Position numbers and translations under genes: made by a program
Assembly: GCA_963797115.1 (NCBI GenBank)
Contig: CAWCOH010000001.1
Coordinates: 1,054,001 to 1,118,000 of the forward strand
Origin: AP-15 sp963797115
GTDB lineage: Bacteria > Pseudomonadota > Alphaproteobacteria > ATCC43930 > CGMCC-115725
Direction of reading: 5' to 3'
DNA length: 64,000 nucleotides
Notes under the pieces: model-generated
The model's database searches: none
The model's input: only the letters and a program-made list of their open reading frames with translations
What the model was told of the DNA's origin: nothing
In this document: in pieces, positions 24,687-36,815 of the stretch
Layout: every line of letters begins with the position of its first letter
How positions within the stretch are numbered: the first letter of the stretch is position 1

Positions 24687-25436
24687 ATGACTGACCCACA
24701 CACCGCGCTTGTGCCATTCGACGCCGTCCTCTTTGATCTCGATGGTGTGCTCACTTCGACCGCCAAGATCCATGCTGCCTGCTGGAAGTCGATGTTCGAC
24801 GATTTTCTGAGAAAGCACGCCGACCGCAATCGACAGCCTTTCACTCCGTTCGACATCGAGAGCGACTACCGGCCTTACGTCGACGGCAAGCCGCGCTACG
24901 AAGGCGTGCGCAGCTTTCTCGAATCGCGGAATATCCAGTTGCCGTACGGCGGCCCCGCCGACGATCCGGGCATCGAGAGCGTGTGCGGTCTCGGCAATCG
25001 CAAGGATGAACTGGTCAAGCAGGCGATCGCCGCGGGCGAGGTGGAAGCCTACCCCGGATCGGTCGCTCTCGCTCGCAAGCTGCGCGAGAGAAAGATGCTG
25101 ATGGCGGTCGTCTCGTCGAGCAACAACTGCAAGGAGGTTCTGGAGGTCGTCGGGCTCGCGGACTTCTTCGCCGCTCGCGTCGACGGGATCGTGGCCACCG
25201 AACAGGGTCTTCACGGCAAACCCGCTCCCGATACCTACCTGCATGCCGCCCGCGCTCTCGATGTTCCTCCCGAGAAAGCCGTTGTCGTCGAAGATGCCCT
25301 GGCCGGCGTCGAGGCTGGGCATGCCGGCGGTTTCGGCTTGGTGGTCGGCGTCGATCGTGGCGGCGCCGGCGCCGAGCTGCGGCAACACGGCGCCGACATC
25401 GTCGTCACCGACCTGGCCGAGCTGATTCCAGAGTGA
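24687..25436 (+). CDS. Beta-phosphoglucomutase-like HAD hydrolase
   Basis: 249 residues. HAD motif I is VLFDLDGVLTSTAKIHAACW with both aspartates (D-x-D), motif II is MAVVSSSNN, the lysine is in HGKPAPDTY and motif IV is AVVVEDALAGVEAG. The cap domain holds DYRPYVDGKPRYEGV and GLGNRKDELV, the pattern of beta-phosphoglucomutases and trehalose-6-phosphatase-like relatives. It is followed after 21 bases by a GH65 phosphorylase gene. The pairing is classical: the phosphorylase releases beta-glucose 1-phosphate and this enzyme turns it into glucose 6-phosphate. Confidence 0.85.
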   Translation: MTDPHTALVPFDAVLFDLDGVLTSTAKIHAACWKSMFDDFLRKHADRNRQPFTPFDIESDYRPYVDGKPRYEGVRSFLESRNIQLPYGGPADDPGIESVCGLGNRKDELVKQAIAAGEVEAYPGSVALARKLRERKMLMAVVSSSNNCKEVLEVVGLADFFAARVDGIVATEQGLHGKPAPDTYLHAARALDVPPEKAVVVEDALAGVEAGHAGGFGLVVGVDRGGAGAELRQHGADIVVTDLAELIPE

Positions 25437-25457
25437 TCCATTGCGAGGCTCCACCCG

Positions 25458-27789
25458 ATGCTCCGACGCGAACCCGTACTTCCGCCCGAGGATATCTATC
25501 CGATTGACGACTGGTGCTTGGTCGAATGTCGGCTCAACCTCAAGGCGATTGCCCAGACCGAAACGGTCTTCGCCACGGCCAATGGTTACCTTGGCATGCG
25601 CGGCTCCTTCGAGGAAGGCAGCCCGGCATCCCAGCACGGTACCTTCATCAATGGCTTCTACGAAGCCTGGCCCATTCCCTATGGCGAGTCGGCGTTCGGC
25701 TTCGCCACGCACGGCCAGACCATCGTCAACGTCCCCGACGGCAAGATCATCCGTCTCTACGTCGACGACGAGCCCTTCGACCTCGAGAGCGCCTTCGTCC
25801 AGCGCTTCGAGCGCGCCCTGGACATGCAGAACGGCACGCTCGACCGCGAGGTTCTCTGGGAGACTCCCGCAGGCAGGCAGATCCTGGTCCAGTCCCGGCG
25901 GCTGGTCTCCTTTCATGAGAAGCACGTAGCGGCCATCTCCTATCGCATCACGGTGGTGAACGCCCGGGCTTCGCTTGTGCTCTCCTCGGAAGTCGTCGAT
26001 CATCCACCGCCGCCGCCACCAGGATGACGATCCACGCCTCGGTCGTCAGGTCGGTGAAGTCCTGCTGCCGCAGACTTCAGTTTGTTCGGAGCAGCGTATG
26101 CTGTTCTCCTTCATAACGCGGAACAGCGGCATGGGGCTGTGCTGCGGCGTCGATCACACGCTCGACACCTCGTGTGCCTTCACCGTCAACATCACCTGTG
26201 CAAACGGCACCGGGCAAGTTGTCTTCGATGTCGACGCCGAACCGGGCCAGCCGATTCACCTGATTAAGTACATCACCTACCACACCTCACGTTCCGACAA
26301 GACCGGCGAGCTTGAGGCGCGCGCAGCGCGGACGCTGAATCGCGTGCGGAAACACGGTTTCGACCAGCTGGTTAAGGACCAGCGTGCCTACCTCGATGAA
26401 TTCTGGGAGCGCAGCGACATCCAGGGGGGCCGTACGCATCCACGAGCCCAACAAAGCATTCGGTGGAACCTGTTCCAGCTCCTGCAGGCGGCCGGCCGAG
26501 CCGATTATGCCGGAGTGCCGGCCAAGGGGCTGACCGGTCAGACCTACGACGGGCACTACTTTTGGGACATGGAGATGTACATTCTACCGTTCCTGATCTA
26601 CACGGCGCCGCGCCTGGCCAGGAACTTGCTCCGCTTTCGTTACAGCATCCTCGACAAGGCGCGCGCCCGCGCTGGCGAGCTGAATCAGAAAGGTGCCCTG
26701 TTCCCTTGGCGCACGATTAACGGCGAGGAGGCGTCGGCCAATTACGCCGCGGGCACCGCGCAATACCACATCAACGCCGCGATCGCCCACGGCATCATCA
26801 AGTACGTGCAGATCAGCGGTGATCAGACTTTCATGGAAGAGTGTGGCGCCGAGATCCTGATCGAAACCGCGCGTCTGTGGTTCGGCTTGGGCTTCTTCTC
26901 TGAGCGAAGAGACGGCCGCTTCTGCATCCACGGCGTCACCGGTCCGGACGAGTACACCACCGTCGTCAACAACAACACCTATACGAACCTGATGGCGCGG
27001 GAGAACCTGCGCAATGCAGCTCTCGCCGTGGAGCAGCTGCAGTCCTCAAATCCACAGGCCTACCGGATCGTTGCCAATCGAACCGGGCTCGATCTATCCG
27101 AAGTGAACGACTGGAACCACGCCGCTGTGCTGATGTACGTCCCGTTCGACGAGCGGCTCGGCATCCACCCGCAGGACGACACCTTTCTCGAGCACCCAAT
27201 CTGGGATTTCGACCACACGCCTACCGAGAAGTATCCATTATTGCTGCACTTTCACCCGCTGGTGATCTATCGCTACCAGGTCATCAAACAAGCCGACGTG
27301 GTGCTGGCCATGTTCCTGCATGGCCGCGAATTCAGTCTCGAACAAAAGCGGCGCAACTTCGACTACTATGACCCTCTGACCACCGGCAACTCGTCGTTGT
27401 CAGCGTGCATCCAAAGCATTGTCGCCGCAGAGATCGGTTACGATGACGTCGCGCTTCGTTACTTCATCTTCTCTCTGCTGATGGATCTGGCTGACGTGGG
27501 CGGCAACCTCAGGGACGGCACGCATGTCGCCTCGGTAGGCGGCACATGGATGGCGATCGTTTACGGCATCGCCGGTCTGCGTGACCACGACGGCCGCATC
27601 TCCTTCAATCCGACTCGGATCGCCAAGGACCTGCGATTCAAGCTCACCGTGCGAGGCTGTCGGCTCGTCGTTGAGATACACGACCACAAGGTCACCTATC
27701 GTCTTGAACAGGGCGACCACTTCACCTTCTGGCACCGAGAAGAAGAAATCGTATTGGAGAACGGCCAGTTGCAACATCGCGATTTATAG
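25458..27789 (+). pseudogene. GH65 disaccharide phosphorylase gene with one frameshift
   Basis: Two frames together give a protein of about 777 residues, the normal GH65 length. The first (25458 to about 26020) encodes the N-terminal beta-sandwich: ETVFATANGYLGMRGSFEEG, GTFINGFYEAWPI and SRRLVSFHEKHVAAI. The second (about 26020-27789) encodes the (alpha/alpha)6 barrel with DGHYFWDMEMYILPF, the general acid Glu in GVTGPDEYTTVVNNNTYTN, YPLLLHFHPLVIYRYQVIKQ and ADVGGNLRDGTHVASVGGTW. The break lies in CCGCCGCCGCCACCAGG (26007-26022). Natural substrates could be maltose, trehalose or kojibiose. If translated, it would feed the preceding beta-PGM. Confidence 0.8.
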
Positions 27790-27800
27790 CCATGTGGATT

Positions 27801-27879
27801 TGGCAGAGTACTGCGATCGCGCGATCACGGTCACCCCCTCGTGATATTGGAGCTAGAAGACCGCCGTCGAAATTCGTAA
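27801..27879 (+). pseudogene. Remnant of a potassium-channel C-terminus
   Basis: About 79 bases resemble the end of the channel gene at 20332-20403. Shared text includes GCGATCACGGTC and GAAGACCGCCG, and the fragment reads AITVTP and, in the next frame, LVILELEDRRRNS-stop. It lies between the GH65 gene and glgP without other channel sequence. Confidence 0.55.
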
Positions 27880-27942
27880 TGCAAACGTCACATTGTGAAA
27901 TTAATTTGATCGGATGGACATCATGACAGCCGGGAGGGCGTT

Positions 27943-30453
27943 ATGAGCGAAGTTGCCGACGTCGCGGGGCAACGGCCAGTCGCAACAGTGGCGGCGACTG
28001 ACCTTCTGGAGCAATATGGCTGTGGTCCGATCCAGTTTTCCGGGCATAACGATGCGCTCTATGAGCGACATCTGCTGTTCGATGACGTCGTCGACCCGCT
28101 CGCGGCCGGCGCCCGCGAGCGGTTCGAGGCTGCCGCCCGGTCGGTCAGGGACGTGCTGTCGCAGCGCTGGGTCAGGACCGAGCGCACCTATAACCGGCTG
28201 AACCCTAAACGCATCTACTATTTGTCGATGGAGTTTCTGATCGGCCGGTCGCTGACCAACAACGTGACCAATATGCTCCTCGACCCGTATGTAAGGCGCG
28301 TCGCACAGCAAAGGGAGCTCGACTGGTTCGGCCTGCTCGAGCAAGAACCGGATGCCGGCCTTGGAAACGGTGGCTTGGGCCGGCTCGCCGCGTGCTTTCT
28401 CGATTCGATGGCGACAATGGAATTGCCGGCGATGGGCTATGGCCTGCGCTACGAATACGGCATGTTCCGGCAGTCGATCGAGGACGGCTGGCAGCGCGAG
28501 CAGCCGGACAACTGGTTGCGCCAGCATGACCCGTGGGAGGTCGCCCGGCCAAATGAAGCGGTTGAAATCAAGCTTCGCTCCTCGGTCAGAATGCACCGCG
28601 GCACCCTGGAGATCGTCCCAGGCCGTCCCTCGACATTGATCGGCATCCCGTTTGACCGGCCGACGGTCGGCTATGGCGGCAAGACCATCAACTCCTTGCG
28701 GTTATGGGCCGCCGCGTCCCCCGATTATTTTGATTTTCAGGAGTTCAGCAGCGGCGATTTTGTCGGGGCGCTTGCCGGAACTCTCGCAGCGGAATCGCTG
28801 ACGCGGGTGCTCTATCCCGACGATAGCACGGCGGTCGGCCAGGCGCTGCGTTTTGTGCAGGAATACTTTCTCGTTGCCTGCTCGCTGGCCGATCTCGTCC
28901 GCCGCTTCCACCGCCGGAATGGCAATTGGCGTCTGGTTCCCGACAAGGTGGCGATCCAGCTCAACGACACGCATCCGACGCTGGCGGTTCCCGAACTGAT
29001 GCGCATTCTGCTCGACGAAGCGCATCTCGGATGGGACGAAGCGTGGGACATCACGCAAAAGACGTTGGCTTACACCAATCACACGTTGCTGCCGGAAGCA
29101 CTCGAGAAATGGCCTCTCAGTTACTTTGAGCAACTATTACCGCGGCAGTTGGAAATCATCTTCGAGATCAACCGCCGCTTTCTCGATACTGTCCAGACGC
29201 GCTGGCCCAGCGACCAAGCGCGTGTCGCCCGCATGAGCCTGGTCGAAGAGGGCGCAGAGCGCAAAGTCCGCATGGCAAATATGGCGATCGTCGGCTCACA
29301 CAGCACCAATGGCGTGGCCGCCATTCATTCGGAGCTGCTGCGCAAACTGACGGTCAAGGACTTCGCCGAGATCTTTCCCGAGCGCTTCAACAACAAGACC
29401 AACGGCATCACGCCGCGGCGCTGGCTGCTGCTTTCGAACCCAGGCCTCGCTCGCGTGATCACCAAGGCAATCGGTGAGCGATGGGTGACCGATCTCGATG
29501 AACTGGAAAAGCTGCGTCCTTTGGCAGACGACGCGGCCTTTCGCGAGAGCGTCCTCAAGGCGAAGCGGGCTGCCAAGCTGCAATTTGTCGATTGGGTGAA
29601 AACCAGCTGCGGCGAGACCGTCGACCCGGACACGATTTTCGACTGTCAGATCAAACGCATTCACGAATACAAACGGCAGCTGTTGAATGCGCTCCGCATC
29701 ATTGTCCTCTACAACCGGCTGCGGGCAAACCCACACCTCGACATGATGCCGCGCACCTTTTTCTTCGCCGGCAAGGCAGCACCGGCCTATCAACTGGCGA
29801 AGTTGATCATCAAATTCCTCAACAACCTCGCGGGCACCGTCTACGGCGACCCGATAACGCGGGGCCGGCTAAAGGTGGTCTTTCTGCCCGACTATTGCGT
29901 CTCGCTGGCCGAGCGGCTGATCCCGGCGGCCGATGTTTCCAATCAGATTTCGACCGCCGGTTACGAAGCCAGCGGCACCAGCAACATGAAGTTCATGATG
30001 AACGGGGCATTGACGATCGGGACCCGCGACGGCGCCACGATCGAGATGGCCGAGGAAGCGGGTGAGGATAATTTCTTCCTGTTCGGCCTTACCGCTGACC
30101 AGGTGGAAGGGAGCCGCGGGTGGTACGACCCGCACTGGCATTATGACCACGAGCCGGAGACCCGCGCTACGCTGGACCTGATCGCGGACGACTATTTCAG
30201 CCGCTATGAGCCCGGCGTCTTTGCTCCGATCCATGATGCACTCCTCGCACAAGGTGACCACTACATGCATCTGGCGGATCTCAGATCTTATCTCGATGCC
30301 GATCGGAGACTGTGCGAGCTCTATGCGGACGCGGACGGATGGGCGCGCAAGACAATTCTGAATATCGCCGGCTCCGGGAAGTTTTCCAGCGACCGGACGA
30401 TCGCCCAGTACGCGGCCGAGATTTGGAACGCGAAACCTTGTCCCGTGCCTTAG
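27943..30453 (+). CDS. glgP: Glycogen/maltodextrin phosphorylase
   Basis: 836 residues, full length, with a good ribosome site (CGGGAGGGCGTT). GT35 motifs run through the protein: KRIYYLSMEFLIGRSLTNN, DAGLGNGGLGRLAACFLDSM, QLNDTHPTLAVPELMRIL, YTNHTLLPEALEKW, NKTNGITPRRWLLLSNP and the PLP site EASGTSNMKFMMNGALTIGT with the Schiff-base lysine at residue 683. It releases alpha-glucose 1-phosphate from glycogen in the cytoplasm. Pgm follows 14 bases downstream and GlgX is nearby, giving a complete glycogen breakdown set. Confidence 0.95.
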   Translation: MSEVADVAGQRPVATVAATDLLEQYGCGPIQFSGHNDALYERHLLFDDVVDPLAAGARERFEAAARSVRDVLSQRWVRTERTYNRLNPKRIYYLSMEFLIGRSLTNNVTNMLLDPYVRRVAQQRELDWFGLLEQEPDAGLGNGGLGRLAACFLDSMATMELPAMGYGLRYEYGMFRQSIEDGWQREQPDNWLRQHDPWEVARPNEAVEIKLRSSVRMHRGTLEIVPGRPSTLIGIPFDRPTVGYGGKTINSLRLWAAASPDYFDFQEFSSGDFVGALAGTLAAESLTRVLYPDDSTAVGQALRFVQEYFLVACSLADLVRRFHRRNGNWRLVPDKVAIQLNDTHPTLAVPELMRILLDEAHLGWDEAWDITQKTLAYTNHTLLPEALEKWPLSYFEQLLPRQLEIIFEINRRFLDTVQTRWPSDQARVARMSLVEEGAERKVRMANMAIVGSHSTNGVAAIHSELLRKLTVKDFAEIFPERFNNKTNGITPRRWLLLSNPGLARVITKAIGERWVTDLDELEKLRPLADDAAFRESVLKAKRAAKLQFVDWVKTSCGETVDPDTIFDCQIKRIHEYKRQLLNALRIIVLYNRLRANPHLDMMPRTFFFAGKAAPAYQLAKLIIKFLNNLAGTVYGDPITRGRLKVVFLPDYCVSLAERLIPAADVSNQISTAGYEASGTSNMKFMMNGALTIGTRDGATIEMAEEAGEDNFFLFGLTADQVEGSRGWYDPHWHYDHEPETRATLDLIADDYFSRYEPGVFAPIHDALLAQGDHYMHLADLRSYLDADRRLCELYADADGWARKTILNIAGSGKFSSDRTIAQYAAEIWNAKPCPVP

Positions 30454-30467
30454 GAGGGATCACGCCA

Positions 30468-32102
30468 ATGACTATTTCACCGCTTGCCGGCAAGCCGGCG
30501 CCGAAGGAGATTTTGGTCGATCTTTCCCGGCTCGAACGGGAGTATTTCGAATGCCGCCCCGATGTCGATGATCCAGCCCAGCGGGTCAGCTTTGGCACCA
30601 GCGGGCATCGCGGCTCGCCCTTCCACCGGTCGTTCACCGAAGCCCACATTCTCGCGATCACCCAAGCGATCTGCGATTATCGTCGCGCGCACGCGACCGA
30701 TGGCCCGCTATATATGGGCAAGGACACCCACGGGCTTTCCGGGCCGGCGCAGCGGACCGCACTCGAAGTCCTGGCTGCCAACGGCGTGTCGACCATTATC
30801 CAGCGGGATGACGGGTTTACACCGACCCCGGTAGTCTCGCACGCCATACTCGTTCATAATCGCGCCCGCAGCGATCGCCTCTCAGACGGCATCGTCATCA
30901 CCCCCTCGCACAACCCTCCGGAGGATGGTGGGTTCAAGTACAACCCGACCAATGGCGGACCGGCCGACACCGACGTGACCCAGTGGATCGAGGATCGGGC
31001 CAATGAGCTTTTGCGCGGCGGCAACGCTGATGTGAAGAGGATGCGGTTCGCCGCTGCGATCACCGCGGAAACAACCCATCAGGAAGATCTCGTGCTGCCC
31101 TACGTCAACGACCTGCGCAACGTCGTCGACATCGAGGCAATTCGCGATGCCGGGCTCAAGCTCGCCGTCGACCCGCTCGGCGGCGCCGCGGTGCGTTATT
31201 GGGAGCCGATCAACAAGATCTATGGGTTGGACATTGCTGTGGTCAATCCGCGGGTCGATCCCACTTTCTCGTTCATGACGGTCGATCACGATGGCGCGAT
31301 CCGCATGGACTGCTCCAGCCCCTACGCGATGGCCGGGCTCGTCGGTCTCAAGGATCGCTATCGGGTGGCCTTCGGCAATGATGCGGACGCCGATCGCCAC
31401 GGTATCGTCACGCCAGGCGCGGGGCTGATGAACCCCAATCATTATCTCTCGGTGGCCATTTGGTACCTGCTGACGCACCGGCCCGATTGGCCGGCAGAAG
31501 CTGCGGTCGGCAAGACCTTGGTCAGCAGCAGCATGATCGATCGGGTCGTCGATAGGTTCGGGCGCCGCTTGTCCGAGGTGCCGGTGGGCTTCAAGTGGTT
31601 TGCGCCGGGCCTGCTCGACGGCTCCTTCTGCTTTGGCGGCGAGGAAAGCGCCGGCGCCAGCTTTTTACGGCGAGACGGCGCTGTGTGGACGACCGACAAG
31701 GACGGACCGATCATGGACCTGCTGGCGGCCGAGATTACTGCCCGTACGGGTAAGGATCCGGGCGAGCACTACGACCGGCTGACCGCGGAATTCGGCACGG
31801 CCTACTATACGCGCATCGACGCGCCGGCAACGCCGGAGCAAAAGGCCAGGCTCGAGCGGTTGGCGCCCGAGGCGGTGAGGGCGCCTAACTTGGCCGGCGA
31901 GCCGATGATCGCAAAACTCACCCGCGCTCCCGGAAATAACGCTCCTATCGGCGGGCTCAAGGTCGTCACCCGCAACGGCTGGTTCGCCGCCCGCCCGTCA
32001 GGCACTGAAGCCGTCTACAAGATTTACGCCGAAAGCTTCAAGGACGACCAGCATCTGCAAGCGATCCTCGCCGATGCCCAAGAGATCGTCAATGACGCTT
32101 AA
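30468..32102 (+). CDS. pgm: Phosphoglucomutase (alpha-D-glucose phosphate-specific)
   Basis: 544 residues from the ATG at 30468 (leader TTAGGAGGGATC), the usual length of the bacterial Pgm type. N-terminal HRGSPFHRSFTEAHILAI; phosphoserine loop IVITPSHNPPEDGGFKYNPT with Ser147; metal loop GNDADADRHGIVTPGAG; sugar loop FGGEESAGASFLRRDG; phosphate loop at the end GWFAARPSGTEAVYKIYAES. It converts glucose 1-phosphate from GlgP to glucose 6-phosphate. It is almost certainly cotranscribed with glgP. Its stop is three bases from the stop of the convergent phosphoketolase gene. Confidence 0.95.
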   Translation: MTISPLAGKPAPKEILVDLSRLEREYFECRPDVDDPAQRVSFGTSGHRGSPFHRSFTEAHILAITQAICDYRRAHATDGPLYMGKDTHGLSGPAQRTALEVLAANGVSTIIQRDDGFTPTPVVSHAILVHNRARSDRLSDGIVITPSHNPPEDGGFKYNPTNGGPADTDVTQWIEDRANELLRGGNADVKRMRFAAAITAETTHQEDLVLPYVNDLRNVVDIEAIRDAGLKLAVDPLGGAAVRYWEPINKIYGLDIAVVNPRVDPTFSFMTVDHDGAIRMDCSSPYAMAGLVGLKDRYRVAFGNDADADRHGIVTPGAGLMNPNHYLSVAIWYLLTHRPDWPAEAAVGKTLVSSSMIDRVVDRFGRRLSEVPVGFKWFAPGLLDGSFCFGGEESAGASFLRRDGAVWTTDKDGPIMDLLAAEITARTGKDPGEHYDRLTAEFGTAYYTRIDAPATPEQKARLERLAPEAVRAPNLAGEPMIAKLTRAPGNNAPIGGLKVVTRNGWFAARPSGTEAVYKIYAESFKDDQHLQAILADAQEIVNDA

Positions 32103-32105
32103 AGG

Positions 32106-34529
32106 CTAGAGCGGCCATCTCCAGTTGACGATTTCGGGCGGGTCGATCCCCTCTTCATAAGCGTAGTGGCGGCAGTCTATTTGCTGGTTCATCAAGGCTT
32201 CGCGCGCATGCGAGCCGCGCACTTTGAGCGATGAGACGCGGTCGATCGCGTCGATCGCCAACGTGAAACGGTCGACTTGGTTTTGGATGGCGAGTTCCAT
32301 CGGCGTGTTGATGTTGCCCTTCTCCTTGTAGCCGCGGACATGGATGTTATCGTGATTGGTCCGCCGGTAGGTCAGCCGGTGGATCAGCCAAGGATAGGCA
32401 TGAAAGTTGAAGATGACCGGCTTGTCGGGGGTGAACAGCGCATCGAATTCGCGGTCTGAGAAGCCGTGCGGATGCTCGGTGTCGGGCACCAGCCGGAACA
32501 GATCGACGACGTTGACAAAGCGCACCTTCAGCTCCGGGAAACGCTGACGCAGCAAAGCCGTAGCAGCCAGGGCCTCCATCGTCGCGATATCGCCGCAGCT
32601 CGCCATCACCAAATCGGGCTCACTGTCCTGATCGCTGCTGGCCCACTGCCAAATGCCAGCACCTATGGTGCAATGCTTCACGGCCGCATCCATGTCGAGA
32701 TATTGCAGATGCGGCTGCTTGTCGGCGACAATGACATTGACGTAGTTGACGCTGCGCAAGCAGTGGTCGGCGACCGACAACAGGCAGTTCGCATCGGGGG
32801 GCAGATAGATGCGCGTCACGCTCGGGCTCTTGTTGGCGACGACATCCAGAAACCCGGGATCCTGGTGGGTGAAACCGTTGTGGTCCTGCCGCCAAACTGT
32901 GGACGTAATCAATAGATTGAGTGAGGCGACATCGGCGCGCCACGAGAGCTCGCTCGATTTCTCCAACCATTTTGCGTGCTGGTTGAACATCGAGTCGATG
33001 ACATGGACGAAAGCTTCATAAGAAGACAAGAAGCCGTGTCGGCCGGTCAGCAGATAGCCTTCCAGCCAGCCTTCTAACGTGTGCTCGCTAAGCATCTCCA
33101 TGACGCGGCCGTCGGGGGCCAGCTCGCCGCCATCGGCATCCTCCGGAAAATATTCGGCGAGCCAGGTCTTCTTCGTCACCTCGTAGAGGGCGGTGAGTCG
33201 GTTCGAGGCGTTTTCGTCCGGGCTGAATACGCGGAAATTATCAGGGTTATCCCGCATGACATCGCGCAGAAACTGTCCCAAGATCTGGGTGGGTCCGATT
33301 TCAGTCGTGCCCGGCTTCTCGACCGCCACCGCATAATCGCGGAAGTCGCGCAGTTTCAGAGCCTTGCGCAGCAGCCCGCCATTGGCATGCGGATTGGCCC
33401 CCATGCGACGGGCCCCTTTGGGAGCCAGTTCACGCAGCACCGGCAACAACCGCCCCTTCTCGTCGAAGATCTCCTCCGGCCGATAGCTGCGCAGCCACTC
33501 CTCCAGCAGCGCCAGATGAGACGGCTTCTCGTGCATCTCTGCCATCGGCACCTGGTGGGCGCGCCAGAAGCCTTCGACCTTGTGGCCATCGACCTCCTTG
33601 GGACCGCTCCACCCCTTGGGACTGCGCAAAATCACCATCGGCCACCGCGGCCGCTTCGCCGCAGCCCCTGATTTGCGCGCCTCCTGCTGGATTCGCCGGA
33701 TCTCCCGGATACAATGTTCCAGGGTCGCGGCCATTGCCTGATGCATGCTCGGGGGATCGGAGCCCTCGACGAAATACGGCTCATAACCGTAGCCGCGGAA
33801 CAAGGACTCCAGCTCCTCGTGTGGGATGCGGGCCAGGATGGTGGGGTTGGCTATCTTGTAGCCGTTCAGATGCAGCACCGGCAACACCGCGCCGTCGCGA
33901 GCCGGATTGAGGAATTTGTTCGAGTGCCAAGCGGTCGCCAGCGGGCCGGTTTCCAACTCGCCGTCGCCGACCATGACGGTCACGATCAGATCCGGGTTGT
34001 CGAAGGCCGCACCGTATGCGTGCGACACCGAATAGCCGAGCTCGCCGCCCTCGTGGATCGACCCTGGCGTCTCGGGAGTGCAATGGCTGCCGATGCCGCC
34101 GGGGAACGAGAACTGCTTGAAAAGCCGCCGCAGCCCGTCGGCATCCTCCGAGATGCTACCGTAGATTTCCGAATAGGCGCCCTCCAGATAAATGTTGGAA
34201 ATCAGCGCCGGCGCGCCATGTCCCGGCCCGGCCAGAAATATGACATTGAGGTCATATTTCTTGATCAGCCGGTTGAGATGAATGTAGGCCAGGCTCATTC
34301 CCGGATCGGAACCCCAATGCCCGAGCAGGCGCCGCTTGACATGCTCGGCCTTCAGCGGCTCACGCAGGAGCGGATTTTCTCTCAGGTAGATCATCCCGGC
34401 CGAAAGGAATAAGGTAGCGTTCCAATAGGCGTGCATCCGCTGCAGCTCCTCGGGCTCGAGGGGGCTGCCGTCCACAGTGGACCGAGCCGAACCATAGGCG
34501 CTGATCGATTGAGATTCAGTCGAGTTCAT
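32106..34529 (-). CDS. xfp: Xylulose 5-phosphate/fructose 6-phosphate phosphoketolase
   Basis: 807 residues from the ATG at 34529 (leader ACGGAGGGACGT). Thiamine-diphosphate enzyme signatures: LLGHWGSDPGMSLAYIHLNR, FLAGPGHGAPALISNIYLEG, FPGGIGSHCTPETPGSIHEG, MVGDGELETGPLATAWHSNK and VSAYG-like C-terminal domains with NNGFTHQDPG-type motif HNGFTHQDPGFLDVVANK. It splits xylulose 5-phosphate or fructose 6-phosphate with phosphate into acetyl phosphate plus a triose or tetrose phosphate. Acetate kinase at 16444 can turn the acetyl phosphate into ATP. An FNR-type box lies 55 bases upstream of the start. Confidence 0.95.
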   Translation of the reverse strand: MNSTESQSISAYGSARSTVDGSPLEPEELQRMHAYWNATLFLSAGMIYLRENPLLREPLKAEHVKRRLLGHWGSDPGMSLAYIHLNRLIKKYDLNVIFLAGPGHGAPALISNIYLEGAYSEIYGSISEDADGLRRLFKQFSFPGGIGSHCTPETPGSIHEGGELGYSVSHAYGAAFDNPDLIVTVMVGDGELETGPLATAWHSNKFLNPARDGAVLPVLHLNGYKIANPTILARIPHEELESLFRGYGYEPYFVEGSDPPSMHQAMAATLEHCIREIRRIQQEARKSGAAAKRPRWPMVILRSPKGWSGPKEVDGHKVEGFWRAHQVPMAEMHEKPSHLALLEEWLRSYRPEEIFDEKGRLLPVLRELAPKGARRMGANPHANGGLLRKALKLRDFRDYAVAVEKPGTTEIGPTQILGQFLRDVMRDNPDNFRVFSPDENASNRLTALYEVTKKTWLAEYFPEDADGGELAPDGRVMEMLSEHTLEGWLEGYLLTGRHGFLSSYEAFVHVIDSMFNQHAKWLEKSSELSWRADVASLNLLITSTVWRQDHNGFTHQDPGFLDVVANKSPSVTRIYLPPDANCLLSVADHCLRSVNYVNVIVADKQPHLQYLDMDAAVKHCTIGAGIWQWASSDQDSEPDLVMASCGDIATMEALAATALLRQRFPELKVRFVNVVDLFRLVPDTEHPHGFSDREFDALFTPDKPVIFNFHAYPWLIHRLTYRRTNHDNIHVRGYKEKGNINTPMELAIQNQVDRFTLAIDAIDRVSSLKVRGSHAREALMNQQIDCRHYAYEEGIDPPEIVNWRWPL

Positions 34530-34583
34530 ACGTCCCTCCGTGATCCGCATTGGGGCAGAAAGCAGTTTCACCCACGATCGACA

Positions 34584-34597
34584 TTGACTTGCATCAA
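34584..34597. promoter_or_regulatory. FNR/FixK-type box between phosphoketolase and glgX
   Basis: TTGACTTGCATCAA differs from the perfect palindrome by one base. It lies between divergent genes: its centre is 61 bases from the phosphoketolase ATG at 34529 and 88 bases from the glgX ATG at 34679. It could serve either gene; no strong -10 element is obvious on either side. Confidence 0.6.
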
Positions 34598-34678
34598 TAT
34601 CAGGACGGGGAGCCAAGCAGCATGGTGTCGGCGAGCACAACCAATGTTCGGCGAGGATCGCTAGGGTCACCTTACACC

Positions 34679-36763
<2,085 letters not shown>

Positions 36764-36815
36764 TATCGCAATGAGTAATCCATGGTTGTAGGCGACCTAA
36801 CAATAGGGGGAGGCA

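Noticed and set aside
27905..27922. Possible FNR box TTGATCGGATGGACATCA before glgP
   Set aside because: Half-sites have the wrong spacing for the TTGAT-N4-ATCAA pattern.
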